A DNA stretch of 48,349 nucleotides from Actinomadura sp. KC216 (GCF_004348535.1 NZ_SMJX01000021.1:1-48349), one strand, 5' to 3'; positions 26,846 to 35,213 are shown, numbered from the stretch's first letter. Program-made: numbers and translations. The notes: a model not told the origin generated them from the letters alone.

Positions 26846-27142
26846 ATGTACGTCTGCATCTGCAACGCCGTCACGGAGGACGACGTTCACGGCTGCATGG
26901 CGAGCGGATGCCGTACGGCCAAGGAGGTCAAGGCCGCCTGCGGCTTCAAGCCGGCGTGCGGGACGTGCACCAAGCGCATCCACACCATGGTCAGCGAGTA
27001 CCGGACCGCCAGCGAGCTCGCGGACGCCCTGACCGGCGGCCCGGCCGACCTGGCGGCCGTCCCCGACCGGGGCCCCGAACCGATCATCGCCGAGACCGCC
27101 GAGACCCTCGAAGGGGGCGCCGCTTCGCAGACCGCGGCCTGA
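26846..27142 (+). CDS. bfd: Bacterioferritin-associated ferredoxin-like [2Fe-2S] protein
   Basis: Bfd delivers electrons to bacterioferritin so that stored Fe3+ is released as Fe2+. The 98-residue protein has the ligand Cys at 4, 6, 38 and 41 (MYVCICNAV...KPACGTC), exactly the spacing of the BFD-like [2Fe-2S] domain. A ~35-residue acidic tail follows that is not part of the known fold. GAAGGGG lies a longish 13 bp before ATG. It lies downstream of an iron box and upstream of bacterioferritin. Iron-limited expression, as for Bfd elsewhere, is the expected pattern. Confidence 0.93.
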   Translation: MYVCICNAVTEDDVHGCMASGCRTAKEVKAACGFKPACGTCTKRIHTMVSEYRTASELADALTGGPADLAAVPDRGPEPIIAETAETLEGGAASQTAA

Positions 27143-27152
27143 GCCTTCCGGG

Positions 27153-27199
27153 CCCCCGCACGGCCCGCCCGCGACGGGCGGACACGCGCCTTGCGGGGG
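27153..27199 (+). terminator. Nested stem-loop between bfd and bfr
   Basis: An outer perfect 8-bp stem (CCCCCGCA with TGCGGGGG) encloses a perfect 7-bp stem (CCGCCCG with CGGGCGG, loop CGA). It starts 11 bp after the bfd stop and is followed by TTAG, so it probably ends or attenuates bfd transcription before bfr. Confidence 0.65.
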
Positions 27200-27243
27200 G
27201 TTAGTGCTGTCCTGAAACCACCCACCATGGAAGCATGGGGGTC

Positions 27244-27741
27244 ATGGAAGGCGACAGGGAAATCATCGCGCTGCTGAACGAGCAGCTCACCGCGGAACTG
27301 ACGGCGATCAACCAGTACTTCCTGCATTCCAAGATGCAGGCGAACTGGGGCTACACCCGCATCGCCGAGCACACCCGCGACGAGTCCTTCGACGAGATGA
27401 AGCACGCGGAGCGGCTGACCGACCGGATCCTGTTCCTGGAGGGCCTGCCGAACTACCAGAAGCTCGGCACCCTGCGGATCGGGCAGACCGTCTTCGAGCA
27501 GCTGGAGGCGGACCTCGCCGTCGAGCTGGAGGCCGTGGCCCGGCTGCGGCCCGGCATCGAGCTGATGCGCTCGCGCGGCGACGTGACGTCCGCGCGGATC
27601 TTCGAGGACATCCTCGCCGACGAGGAAGAGCACATCGACTACCTGGAGACCGAGCTGAGCCTCGTCCAGGCGCTCGGCGAGCAGAACTACCTGCAGCGCC
27701 TCACCGACGCCCCCGGCGAGGACTCGATCAAGCCCGTCTGA
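27244..27741 (+). CDS. bfr: Bacterioferritin
   Basis: Bacterioferritin forms a 24-subunit haem-containing shell that oxidises and stores iron. With the start at ATG 27244 the 165-residue protein keeps E. coli Bfr numbering: ferroxidase residues Glu18, Glu51, His54, Glu94, Glu127 and His130 are all present, and Met52 is the haem ligand. This agreement is why I prefer 27244 over ATG 27235; both have weak ribosome sites. It follows bfd and the nested stem-loop, and converges with the adenylate cyclase gene, with 17 bp between stops. Confidence 0.96.
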   Translation: MEGDREIIALLNEQLTAELTAINQYFLHSKMQANWGYTRIAEHTRDESFDEMKHAERLTDRILFLEGLPNYQKLGTLRIGQTVFEQLEADLAVELEAVARLRPGIELMRSRGDVTSARIFEDILADEEEHIDYLETELSLVQALGEQNYLQRLTDAPGEDSIKPV

Positions 27742-27758
27742 CCCCCCGCCAGGCCCGG

Positions 27759-28784
27759 CTAGGGTGCGTCGGGCGCCGCGGGCCCGGTGCCGGCGGCGCG
27801 GCGCAGCACGTACGGCTGGATGATGCCGAGCCCCTGGACCGGACGGCGCACCAGCCGCGTCACCTCGTACGCCCGGCTCGACTCCAGCCGCGCGGCCAGC
27901 TCGCCGTCGATCACGACGGAGCCGGGCCGGGCCATGGACGTGAGCCGGGCCGCGAGGTTCACCGTGGTGCCGAACAGATCGCCCATCAGCGGCACGACGG
28001 GCCCGTGCGCGACACCGACCCGCACGTCCGGGACCTCGGTCTCGTCCTGGATGGCCGCCGCGACCGTCAGCGCGATCTCCGCGCCGACCTCCGGTGTCTC
28101 CGCGCTGAACAGCACCTCGTCGCCGAGCGTCTTCACCAGGCGGCCGCCGCAGGAGGCGATGATGTCGGCGGCGGTCTCCTCGAACCACTCCACGATCCGG
28201 GCCAGCTCGATCTCCTCCAGCTCCCGGCTGACCTGCGTGAACGACACCATGTCCGCGAACCCGACGGTGGCCGGGGTGCGGCCCGCCGGGTCGCCGTTCT
28301 CGCGGGTCGCGGCGGCGGCGAGGGCGCGCGTCCCGGCCGCGGCGAGCTGCCGCCGCCAGGCGTGCACGACCAGCGGCTCGAACTCCCCGATGTGCTTCTC
28401 GGCCACGTCCACGATCGTCTGGACGGCCTCGGCGGACGGCGTGTCGTGCGGATCCTGCGTCAGCATGCTGTGCAGCAGGCTGACCTGCCACTCCGCGAGC
28501 CGGGTCATGGTCTGCCCGAACGCCCGGACGAGCCGGATCACGCCCTCCTCGTCGAGGACGCCGTCGTCCATCAGGCGGCGGATGCGGTCCAGGGCGGCGA
28601 TGTCGCCCTCGGTGTAGGCGACGGTCTCGTCCGGCATCGACGGGTAGCCGAACGCGCGCCACACCCGTCCGGAGAACTCCCGGGAGACCCCGGCCAGGCG
28701 CACGGCGTCGACGCGGTTGTACCGCAGCTCGCCCCCGAGCAGGAGCTCTTCGATCTCCTTCGGATCGGGCATTCCGGCCGCCAT
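27759..28784 (-). CDS. Class III adenylate cyclase with Rv1264-like N-terminal regulatory domain
   Basis: The enzyme makes cyclic AMP from ATP. The 341-residue soluble protein has an all-helical N-terminal region (about 1-165) like the autoinhibitory, pH-responsive domain of Mycobacterium Rv1264, then a class III catalytic domain. All six canonical residues are present with correct spacing: metal-binding Asp178 and Asp222, ATP-selecting Lys218 and Asp269, and transition-state Asn276 and Arg280. It should therefore be active as a homodimer. No membrane segment is seen. The start follows GAGGGG. It lies downstream of birA on the same strand, with a 123-bp gap that likely holds its promoter. Confidence 0.92.
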   Translation of the reverse strand: MAAGMPDPKEIEELLLGGELRYNRVDAVRLAGVSREFSGRVWRAFGYPSMPDETVAYTEGDIAALDRIRRLMDDGVLDEEGVIRLVRAFGQTMTRLAEWQVSLLHSMLTQDPHDTPSAEAVQTIVDVAEKHIGEFEPLVVHAWRRQLAAAGTRALAAAATRENGDPAGRTPATVGFADMVSFTQVSRELEEIELARIVEWFEETAADIIASCGGRLVKTLGDEVLFSAETPEVGAEIALTVAAAIQDETEVPDVRVGVAHGPVVPLMGDLFGTTVNLAARLTSMARPGSVVIDGELAARLESSRAYEVTRLVRRPVQGLGIIQPYVLRRAAGTGPAAPDAP

Positions 28785-28907
28785 CTTCCGCCCCTCAGCC
28801 GACCGCCGCCATGGGCCGCGGCGACGGCGTCGTGAATCGGTATCCGGACATATCGTCGCAGATCAGCAACCGCTTCATTGCGGGGACCGCCGATGCTCTT
28901 CGCCTGT

Positions 28908-29792
28908 TCACCGGACGTGCACCACGTCACCGGCGCTGATCGCGCGCTCCCCGCCAGGTCCGGCGACGACGAGCCGTCCCGCGCCGTCAACGTCGCGTGC
29001 CGTGCCGGTCAGGGACTCGTCACCGGGCAGCTCCACCCGCACCTCGCGGCCGAGGGTGGCGCACAGGTCCTTGTAGGCGGTGCGGAGCCCGCTGGTCTCC
29101 GGGTCGCCGTCGAGCGCCGTCCACTCCCGGTACCAGGTCGCGAACTCGCGCAGGATCGCCCGCAGCAGCGGCGCCCGATCACTCAGCGGCGCGCCCTCGA
29201 TCGCGAGAGACGTGGCCGTCTCCACGGGCAATTCGTCTTCCCGAAGCCCCACATTCAGCCCCACACCGACAACGACGCCGTCCCCGGCCTTCTCCACCAG
29301 GATCCCGGCCAGCTTCCGGCCACCGGCGAGCAGGTCGTTGGGCCACTTGAGCCGGACGTCCACGGCCACGTCGCCGCCCCGCCCGTCCGCGCCCTCGCCG
29401 AGGAAACGCTCCCCGGTCTCCGACCAGGCCGTCATCCGGCGGACGGCGGTCGCGACGGCGACGCCGGTCAGCAGCGGCGCCCAGCCGAGCATCGGCACCG
29501 GCACCCGCGGGCGCAGCAGCATCGAGAACGTCAGCCCCGACCGCGCCGGGGCCGTCCAGGCCCGGCCGAGGCGCCCGCGGCCCGCCGTCTGCAGCTCGGT
29601 GACCAGGACGCTGCCCTCCGGCGCCCCCTCCGCGGCCCGCGCCGCGAGGTCGGCGTTGGTGGAGCCCGTCTCGGCCACGACCCGCACGTCCCGCCACAGC
29701 CCGCCGTCCCGGACGAGCGCGCGCCGCAGCGCCGCCTCGTGCAGCGGCGGCCGGTCGAGATCCCCATAAGGTGAGTCGCTCACCCGCCCCAT
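28908..29792 (-). CDS. birA: Biotin-[acetyl-CoA-carboxylase] ligase BirA (no DNA-binding domain)
   Basis: BirA activates biotin with ATP and attaches it to the lysine of biotin carboxyl carrier domains. The 294-residue protein has ETGSTNADLA (about residues 41-50), the biotinyl-AMP loop with AGRGRLGRAW (about 69-78), VRLKWPNDLLAGGRKLAGILVE (about 147-168) and a C-terminal SH3-like domain. The N-terminal helix-turn-helix of E. coli BirA is absent, so it is a monofunctional ligase and not the repressor. ATG 29792 is used; GTG 29783 is equally possible. The acyl-CoA carboxylase genes at 41.8 kb are functional clients. Confidence 0.93.
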   Translation of the reverse strand: MGRVSDSPYGDLDRPPLHEAALRRALVRDGGLWRDVRVVAETGSTNADLAARAAEGAPEGSVLVTELQTAGRGRLGRAWTAPARSGLTFSMLLRPRVPVPMLGWAPLLTGVAVATAVRRMTAWSETGERFLGEGADGRGGDVAVDVRLKWPNDLLAGGRKLAGILVEKAGDGVVVGVGLNVGLREDELPVETATSLAIEGAPLSDRAPLLRAILREFATWYREWTALDGDPETSGLRTAYKDLCATLGREVRVELPGDESLTGTARDVDGAGRLVVAGPGGERAISAGDVVHVR

Positions 29793-29817
29793 CCAACCCC
29801 ACGGCCACGACGATCGT

Positions 29818-29823
29818 TAGGGT
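29818..29823 (+). promoter_or_regulatory. Predicted leaderless -10 element for the enoyl-CoA hydratase gene
   Basis: TAGGGT ends 7 bp before ATG 29831. Only a weak AGGG could serve as ribosome site, so a leaderless start is plausible. Confidence 0.4.
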
Positions 29824-29830
29824 GCCCGTC

Positions 29831-30604
29831 ATGGATGGTGTGACGCTGCGGCGCGACGGGCATGTCGCGGAGATCGTGCTGGACCGGCCGGAGGCGCTCA
29901 ACGCCCTCTCCACGGCGATGGCGCGGCGGCTCGCCGCGGTCTGCGCGGAGGTGGCGGCGGACGCGTCCGTCCGGGCGGTCGTGCTGAGCGCGGCCGGGGA
30001 GAAGGCGTTCTGCGTCGGCGCCGACCTCAAGGAGCGCAACGGGATGACCGACGCCGAATTCCTGGCGCAGCGGCCGGTGACGCGGGCGGCGTACAACGGC
30101 GTCCTGAACCTGCCGCAGCCGGTCGTCGCGGCCGTGCACGGGTACGCGCTCGGCGGCGGCTGCGAGTTCGCGCTGTCCGCCGACCTGATCGTCGCGGACG
30201 AGACGGCCGTGTTCGGGCTGCCGGAGGTGAGCGTCGGGCTCGTCCCCGCCGGCGGCGGGACGCAGCTCGCGCTGCGCCGCCTCGGCCCCGGCAAGGCCGC
30301 CGACCTGGTGTTCACCGGCCGCCGCCTCGGGGTCGACGAGGCCGTGGAGTACGGCCTCGCCGACCGGAAGGTGCCCGCCGGAACGGCCCGTGAGGAGGCC
30401 CTCGCGATCGCCGGCGCGATCGCGCAGAACTCCCCGGTGGCCGTCCGTGCCGCCAAGCGGGCCATGCGCCTCGGCGGCGGCGTGGGCCTGGAGGCGGGCC
30501 TCGACCTGGAGGAGAACGCCTGGCGGACCGTCGTGTTCTCCGCCGACCGCCGCGAGGGCATCGCGGCGTTCAACGAGAAGCGCAAGCCCGTCTGGCCGTC
30601 CTAG
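29831..30604 (+). CDS. Enoyl-CoA hydratase/isomerase family protein
   Basis: This crotonase-fold enzyme of 257 residues probably hydrates enoyl-CoA in fatty-acid or amino-acid degradation. It shows LDRPEALNALS (about residues 18-28), the oxyanion-hole segments KAFCVGADLKE (about 59-69) and HGYALGGGCEFALSADLIVA (about 101-120), and FGLPEVSVGLVPAGGGTQ with a glutamate in the catalytic position. A longer reading frame to 29771 exists but lacks a better start. Its TAG stop overlaps the TAG stop of the converging MFS gene within one CTAG. Exact substrate is unknown. Confidence 0.9.
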   Translation: MDGVTLRRDGHVAEIVLDRPEALNALSTAMARRLAAVCAEVAADASVRAVVLSAAGEKAFCVGADLKERNGMTDAEFLAQRPVTRAAYNGVLNLPQPVVAAVHGYALGGGCEFALSADLIVADETAVFGLPEVSVGLVPAGGGTQLALRRLGPGKAADLVFTGRRLGVDEAVEYGLADRKVPAGTAREEALAIAGAIAQNSPVAVRAAKRAMRLGGGVGLEAGLDLEENAWRTVVFSADRREGIAAFNEKRKPVWPS

Positions 30605-32043
30605 GCGGTGCTCCCGAGGCCGTCGCGCGGCCGCAGCCCGAACCAGACCAGCGCGACGGTCACGAGCGTCAGGGCCACGATCACGCCGAGCGCGAGGTGG
30701 ATGCCGGCCAATCCCGTCCCCTGCGTCGCGGCGACCGCGCCCATGATGGGGATGCCGACGGTCAGCGCCACCTGCTGGGTCATCGAGGTCAGGCCCGTCG
30801 CCAGGCCCTGCTGCTCGTCCGGCAGGCCCGACGTCGCGGTCACCGTGAACGCGACGATGGCGCTGACATGCCCGAAGAACCCGATGAACAGGGCCGGGAT
30901 CAGGACGGCCAGCGCCAGCCGGTCGGCCCCGAGGAAGATCAGCGGGACGGTCGCCAGCCCCTGCACGGCCAGGCCCGCGACGAGGACCCCGCGGCTGCCG
31001 AGGCGCCCGACGACCCGTCCGGCGATCACCCCGGCGGCCACGGACGCCAGCCCAGGGACACCGAAGACCAGCCCGGTGACCAGCGGCGAGAAGTCGAGGT
31101 GCCGCTGCAGGTAGAGGGTCATCAGGAAGATCATCGCGGGTTCCAAAGCGAAGATCATGAACCCGGCGTAGTTGCCCCATTTCACGGTGGCCCGCTTGAG
31201 GATGTGCACCGGGGCGAGCGGCGCGGGCGAGCGAAGCTCGATCACCCAGAACGCGGCCAGGAGCAGCACCCCGGCCCCGGCGGCCGGGACGCTCCGCTCG
31301 ATCACCGCGTAGATCACGGCCAGCAGCCCACCGGACACGGTGACGGCCCCGGGCAGGTCGAGCCGCGTTCGTCCCGGGGCTCTGCTCTCATGGATCAGGA
31401 CGGGCGTCGCCGCCAGGATGACCACGGCGACGGGGACGTTCACGAAGAACGCCGCTCGCCAGCTCAGCAGGCCGACGAGGGTCCCGCCGACCAGCGCGCC
31501 GACGGTGAAGCCGCCGGACAGCAGCGCCCCGTTCAGGCCGAGGACGCGCTCGCGCAGCGCGCCCTCGGTGAACGTGGTGGTGAGCAGCGACAGCGTCGCC
31601 GGGATCGACATCGCGGTGGCGAACCCCTGCAGCGCCCGCGCCGTCAGGAGCATCTCCGGATTGACGGCGAAGCCGCCGAGCAGCGAGGACCCGACCAGCA
31701 GGGCCATCCCGGCGACGAACAGCCTGCGGCGGCCGAACAGGTCCGCCAGGCGGCCGAACACGAGCGCGAAGCCCGCGGCGGGCAGCGCGTACGCCGAGGT
31801 GATCCAGGGCAGGCCGGTCAGCCCCAGCCCGACGCCCGCGCCGACCTCCGGCAGCGCGACGTTCAGGATCGAGAAGTCGACGGCCATCGTGAACCCCGCG
31901 CCCAGCAGGACGAGCAGCACCATCCGCTGCCTGCCCGTGAACCGCGGCGGCGCGAGCCTCGTACCGGCCGCTCCGCCCGTGAGGGCGGCGCCGCCCGTGG
32001 GGGCGCCGCCCGCCGGCGCGGCGCTCGTGTCGGCGGCGGTCAT
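30601..32043 (-). CDS. MFS drug-exporter-like transporter (DHA2 type)
   Basis: The 480-residue proton-driven exporter has about 14 predicted membrane helices, as in the DHA2 family. A ~35-residue Ala/Gly/Thr-rich cytoplasmic N-terminus precedes helix 1 (MVLLVLLGAGFTMAVDFSILNVALP), and the MFS loop FGRLADLFGRRRLF lies between helices 2 and 3. The start ATG overlaps the TGA of the DUF899 gene as ATGA, so the two proteins are made together. Substrate unknown; multidrug or antibiotic export is typical of the family. Confidence 0.92.
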   Translation of the reverse strand: MTAADTSAAPAGGAPTGGAALTGGAAGTRLAPPRFTGRQRMVLLVLLGAGFTMAVDFSILNVALPEVGAGVGLGLTGLPWITSAYALPAAGFALVFGRLADLFGRRRLFVAGMALLVGSSLLGGFAVNPEMLLTARALQGFATAMSIPATLSLLTTTFTEGALRERVLGLNGALLSGGFTVGALVGGTLVGLLSWRAAFFVNVPVAVVILAATPVLIHESRAPGRTRLDLPGAVTVSGGLLAVIYAVIERSVPAAGAGVLLLAAFWVIELRSPAPLAPVHILKRATVKWGNYAGFMIFALEPAMIFLMTLYLQRHLDFSPLVTGLVFGVPGLASVAAGVIAGRVVGRLGSRGVLVAGLAVQGLATVPLIFLGADRLALAVLIPALFIGFFGHVSAIVAFTVTATSGLPDEQQGLATGLTSMTQQVALTVGIPIMGAVAATQGTGLAGIHLALGVIVALTLVTVALVWFGLRPRDGLGSTA

Positions 32044-32780
32044 GTGCCGGAGCCGAGGTCGTCGGAGTACCCGGCCGCCAGCCGGGGCCACTGGGACGCG
32101 GGACGTCCGCCGATGCGGAAGAACCCGCCGTCGATCGAGCCGTCGTGCGGCCAGCCCTCGGGAGAGTCCTCCCACTCCTCCTGGCGCCCGTAGACGGTCA
32201 TGTCCATGAGCGGGTAGCTGTTGTCGAGGGCCTCGACACCGCGGCCGTTCGTCCAGTAGGTCTCGAAGACGCGGTCGCCGTCGCGGAGGTAGGCGACCAG
32301 GTGGAACATGCCGACCTGGCGTCCGACCAGCAGGGTCTCGGCGGAGTCCTGGGCGGAGTACCAGGGCATGGTCCAGCCCATGAAGTCCCGGTACCGGACG
32401 CTCTCCTCGTACGGCCCCTGGCAGAGCGTCGCGTAGGTGATGCCCGCGGCGTGCAGGTAGGACAGCTCGCGGACCTTGCCGTTGTAGTACGTGCAGCCCT
32501 CGCACTGCTCGGCGGCGGGACGGCCCTCGTACCACATCATGTAGTAGGCGATCAGCATCCGGCGCCCCTCGAACGCGTCCAGGAGCGTGACCGGCCCGTC
32601 CGGTCCGACCAGCGGCGTGGTGGCGTCCACCTCCACCATGGGCAGGCGGCGCCGGGCGGCCGCGATGGCGTCGCCCGCGCGCGTGTGCGCCTTCTCCCGC
32701 ACCCGCAGCTCGTCCAGCCGGGCCTGGAAGGTGGCACGGTCGGTGATCTCGGGCATCGGCGGTGTCTTCTCGGTGCTCAT
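32040..32780 (-). CDS. DUF899 family thioredoxin-like protein
   Basis: The 246-residue protein belongs to DUF899, a thioredoxin-fold family of unknown function. Recognisable segments are LPMVEVDATTPLVGPDG, LIAYYMMWYEGRPAAEQCEGCTYYNG (with a CxxC at about residues 93-96) and MGWTMPWYSA. The CxxC would allow a redox role, which is untested. GGGAGGAAA precedes ATG 32780. It is translationally coupled to the MFS exporter downstream. The ECF42 sigma gene lies 85 bp upstream on the same strand, with no strong terminator seen between. Confidence 0.88.
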   Translation of the reverse strand: MSTEKTPPMPEITDRATFQARLDELRVREKAHTRAGDAIAAARRRLPMVEVDATTPLVGPDGPVTLLDAFEGRRMLIAYYMMWYEGRPAAEQCEGCTYYNGKVRELSYLHAAGITYATLCQGPYEESVRYRDFMGWTMPWYSAQDSAETLLVGRQVGMFHLVAYLRDGDRVFETYWTNGRGVEALDNSYPLMDMTVYGRQEEWEDSPEGWPHDGSIDGGFFRIGGRPASQWPRLAAGYSDDLGSGT

Positions 32781-32865
32781 CGGGGTTTCCTCCCTCTCAG
32801 TTGGACTTTCGCCCCACCGACGAAGGACACCCGCCCGGGATCGACATCCCCGGCAAAAATTTCGT

Positions 32866-34077
32866 TCAGAGTTCGCGAAGGCGCCCCGCGAGGAAGCGGC
32901 GGTCGGCCTCGGTAGGCGCGAGCTTCAGCGCCTCCTCATACGCACCCTTGGCCTCCGCGACGCGCCCGTCCCGGCGCAGCAGGTCGGCGCGGGTGGCGGG
33001 CAGCAGGTGATAGCCCTCCAGCCGCCCGGACGCCGCCACCTCGTCGACCAACTTCAACCCAGCCGGTATGCCGTCCGCCATGGCAACGGCCACGGCACGG
33101 TTCAGCTCCACAACAGGAGACGGCGCCACCCGCCCCAGTTCCTTGTACAGGTTCGCGATCTGCGTCCAGTCCGTGCTCGCCGCATCCGGCGCGGTCGCGT
33201 GACAGGCCGCAATGGTGGCCTGCAACTGATAGTTCCCAGCCCGCCGCATGGCCAGCGCCCGGTCGAGCACCGCGACTCCCTCAGCGATCAGCTCCCGGTC
33301 CCACCGTGACCGGTCCTGGTGCTCCAGCGTGACCAGCACGCCACCGTCCTTGCGCGTCGCGCGCCGGGCCTCGTGCAGCAGCATCAGCGCGAGCAGCCCG
33401 CCCGGCTCCGGCTCCCCCGGCATCAGCCGGACGAGAACGCGGGTGAGCCTGATGGCCTCGGCCGTCAGCGCCCGCCGCTCGTCCTCCTCGTCGTAGCCCT
33501 CATTGAAGATCAGGTAGAGCACCGCGAGAACGGCCGCGAGCCGCTGCGGCAGCAGATGGGCGGGCGGGACCCGGTACGGAATCCCCGCCTCCTTGATCTT
33601 GCGTTTGGCCCGGACGAGCCGCTGCGCCATCGCAGGCTCCGCGGTCAGGAATGCCTTGGCGATCTCAGCGGTGCTCAGCCCGGCCAGCGTGCGCAGCGTG
33701 AGCGCGACCCGGGCCGGGAACGGCAGCGCCGGATGGCAGCAGGTGAAGATCAGCCGGAGCCGCTCGTCCGGGATGTCGTCCTCGGGCCCCTGGTCCGGCT
33801 CGCGGGCGAGCACGGCGAGCTGCCGAAGCTTCGCCGCGCCCGCCGCGTCCCGCCGCAGCCGATCGATCGCCCGGTTGCGGGCCGCCGTCGTCAGCCAGGC
33901 CCCCGGCCTGCGCGGCACACCGTCACGCGGCCAGCTCGCCAGAGCGAGGGCGAACGCGTCCTGCGCGCAGTCCTCGGCGAGGTCCCAGTCGCCCGTCATG
34001 CCGATGAGCGTCGCGACGACCTGGCCCCACTCGTCCCGGTACGCGGCGTCGACCGCGTCCCGGACCGGGTCGTTCAT
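32866..34077 (-). CDS. ECF42-type RNA polymerase sigma factor with C-terminal TPR-like domain
   Basis: The 403-residue protein has sigma region 2 (about residues 5-75, with DWDLAEDCAQDAFALAL), region 4 (about 105-165) and a long C-terminal helical extension (about 180-400), including RRAGNYQLQATIAACHATAPDA and DWTQIANLY. This is the ECF42 layout, in which the tail replaces an anti-sigma factor. The start ATG overlaps the stop of the YCII-domain gene as ATGA, the usual ECF42 partner arrangement. It probably directs transcription of small DGPF/YCII genes under stress; targets are not visible here. Confidence 0.93.
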   Translation of the reverse strand: MNDPVRDAVDAAYRDEWGQVVATLIGMTGDWDLAEDCAQDAFALALASWPRDGVPRRPGAWLTTAARNRAIDRLRRDAAGAAKLRQLAVLAREPDQGPEDDIPDERLRLIFTCCHPALPFPARVALTLRTLAGLSTAEIAKAFLTAEPAMAQRLVRAKRKIKEAGIPYRVPPAHLLPQRLAAVLAVLYLIFNEGYDEEDERRALTAEAIRLTRVLVRLMPGEPEPGGLLALMLLHEARRATRKDGGVLVTLEHQDRSRWDRELIAEGVAVLDRALAMRRAGNYQLQATIAACHATAPDAASTDWTQIANLYKELGRVAPSPVVELNRAVAVAMADGIPAGLKLVDEVAASGRLEGYHLLPATRADLLRRDGRVAEAKGAYEEALKLAPTEADRRFLAGRLREL

Positions 34078-34409
34078 TCCCAGACGGGACGGATCTCGAC
34101 CCCGCCCCGGCGCGCGTAGGGATGGCCGGCCGCGATCTCGATGGCCTCGTCCAGGTTCGCGCAGTCCACGATCACGACGCCGCCGACGAAGTCCTTGGTC
34201 TCGGCGAACGGCCCGTCCGACACGAGGGTCTCCCCCTGGCGGACGGTGACGGTGGTCGCGTCCACCACCGGCCGCAGCCGCACCCCGACGATCTCGGCCC
34301 CGCGCCGCCGCAGGTCGGCCTCCCAGGCCCGGTGCACCGGATCGGCCGCGAGCTCCTCGTTGCTCGGCGCGTCCTTCTCGTCATCGCAGATCAGCAGCAC
34401 ATACCTCAT
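34074..34409 (-). CDS. YCII/DGPF domain protein
   Basis: The 111-residue protein is a typical YCII-related DGPF protein: MRYVLLICDDE at the start, GETLVSDGPFAETKDFVGGVVIVD in the middle (the DGPF signature at about residues 66-69), and AIEIAAGHPYARRGGVEIRPVWE at the end. The fold is a ferredoxin-like dimer; the enzymatic activity of the family is not settled. It is co-translated with the ECF42 sigma factor. GGAGG sits only 1 bp before ATG, too close for a normal ribosome site, while GAGAAT ends 7 bp before ATG, so a leaderless start is possible. The longer frame upstream is a shadow. Confidence 0.92.
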   Translation of the reverse strand: MRYVLLICDDEKDAPSNEELAADPVHRAWEADLRRRGAEIVGVRLRPVVDATTVTVRQGETLVSDGPFAETKDFVGGVVIVDCANLDEAIEIAAGHPYARRGGVEIRPVWE

Positions 34410-34454
34410 GCCTCCGATTCTCCACGACCCCACGCCGCGGGTCCCGGCCTTCGG

Positions 34455-34680
34455 GCGTCGCGTGCGCGCTCCGCACCCCGCTCGCCGCGATCCGCGGCTA
34501 CCTCCAACTGTCGGGCAAGGGCATGCTGGACGGCCCGCAGCGCGACCGGGCGATGGCGCGCATGGCCGCCGAGACCGACCGGATGGCCCGCCTAGGGGAC
34601 ACCTGCTCGCTCTCGCCCGCCTAGACCAGACCCCCGAAATGCACGCCACCCCCGCACCCGGACGAACGATCAGGCGTTCA
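34455..34680 (+). pseudogene. Decayed fragment of a sensor histidine kinase (HisKA region)
   Basis: Plus-strand translation from 34469 gives LRTPLAAIRGYLQLSGKG, then QRDRAMARMAAETDRMARL, which is the phosphorelay helix region of a sensor kinase. After codons CGC-CTA near 34594 the match continues only one base out of frame (LLALARLDQTPE), so one base is missing. The DASHE segment that should precede LRTPL, including the phospho-accepting His, is scrambled. Neither the sensor nor the ATPase domain is present. It is too short and broken to be functional and is probably a relic of a lost two-component gene. Confidence 0.6.
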
Positions 34681-34987
34681 GCCCCAGCACGGTTAGCAAC
34701 GCGGCGTCCACCGCACGCAGTTCGTCGAAGGACAGAGTGCCGACAGGCTTACCAAGCCGCTGCGGGTCGACGGCCGCTGTCTGCTCGGCCAGAACCCGTG
34801 CGGTCTTGCCCGCCACCTCCACCTCGGGGCGGAAGGATGCCGGGCGTGCGCTGGTGGATGTGGGCGCGACGAGCCAGGTGGACAGCGGCAGCAAGTCCGA
34901 CTGCACCACGACCGCGTACCGGCGGCCTTGCTGCTCATGCCCCTTGGCCCCACGAGGGCTCTGGAATTCGTAGACGTCACCACGCAC
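34670..34987 (-). CDS. MazF/PemK-like endoribonuclease toxin
   Basis: The 105-residue protein matches the PemK/MazF family, whose members cut mRNA at short motifs and stop growth. It begins VRGDVYEFQSPRGAKGHEQQGRRYAVVVQSD, matching the family pattern of RGDxx followed by a Gly-Arg-Arg loop and PxxVVxxxD-type strand. STWLVAPTST and AEQTAAVDPQRLGKPVGTLS are the later conserved strands. GTG 34987 lies inside the last codons of the antitoxin gene, so the toxin is translated only after the antitoxin. The apparent longer reading frame is a shadow of the antitoxin. Confidence 0.85.
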   Translation of the reverse strand: MRGDVYEFQSPRGAKGHEQQGRRYAVVVQSDLLPLSTWLVAPTSTSARPASFRPEVEVAGKTARVLAEQTAAVDPQRLGKPVGTLSFDELRAVDAALLTVLGLNA

Positions 34988-35207
34988 GCAGGCTCTCCAT
35001 GTCCGTGAGGACGGCTGCGGCTTCGGCACGGTCATCCGGATCGGCCGCCAGGGCCTCGGCCTCAGCCCGGAGTTTGTGAGCACGGCGCCGCTGGGCCGCC
35101 TCCTGGATGGCTTCGCGAATGGCGGCGGACCGGTCGACACCATCCTCGGTGAGCTCATTCAGGGCCCGTTCGGTCTCCTCATCAGCCCTGATCGTGATAG
35201 TCGACAT
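34977..35207 (-). CDS. Ribbon-helix-helix antitoxin
   Basis: The 76-residue partner of the MazF-like toxin starts MSTITIRADEETERAL, the beta strand and first helix of a CopG/MetJ-type ribbon-helix-helix DNA-binding domain, followed by DRSAAIREAIQEAA. The acidic, Ala-rich helical C-terminus probably wraps the toxin. There is no ribosome site; TACGCT ends 6 bp before ATG, indicating a leaderless mRNA. An inverted repeat at 35227-35249 sits over the expected -35 region and is the likely autoregulatory operator. Confidence 0.85.
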   Translation of the reverse strand: MSTITIRADEETERALNELTEDGVDRSAAIREAIQEAAQRRRAHKLRAEAEALAADPDDRAEAAAVLTDMESLRAW

Positions 35208-35213
35208 GAGGAA

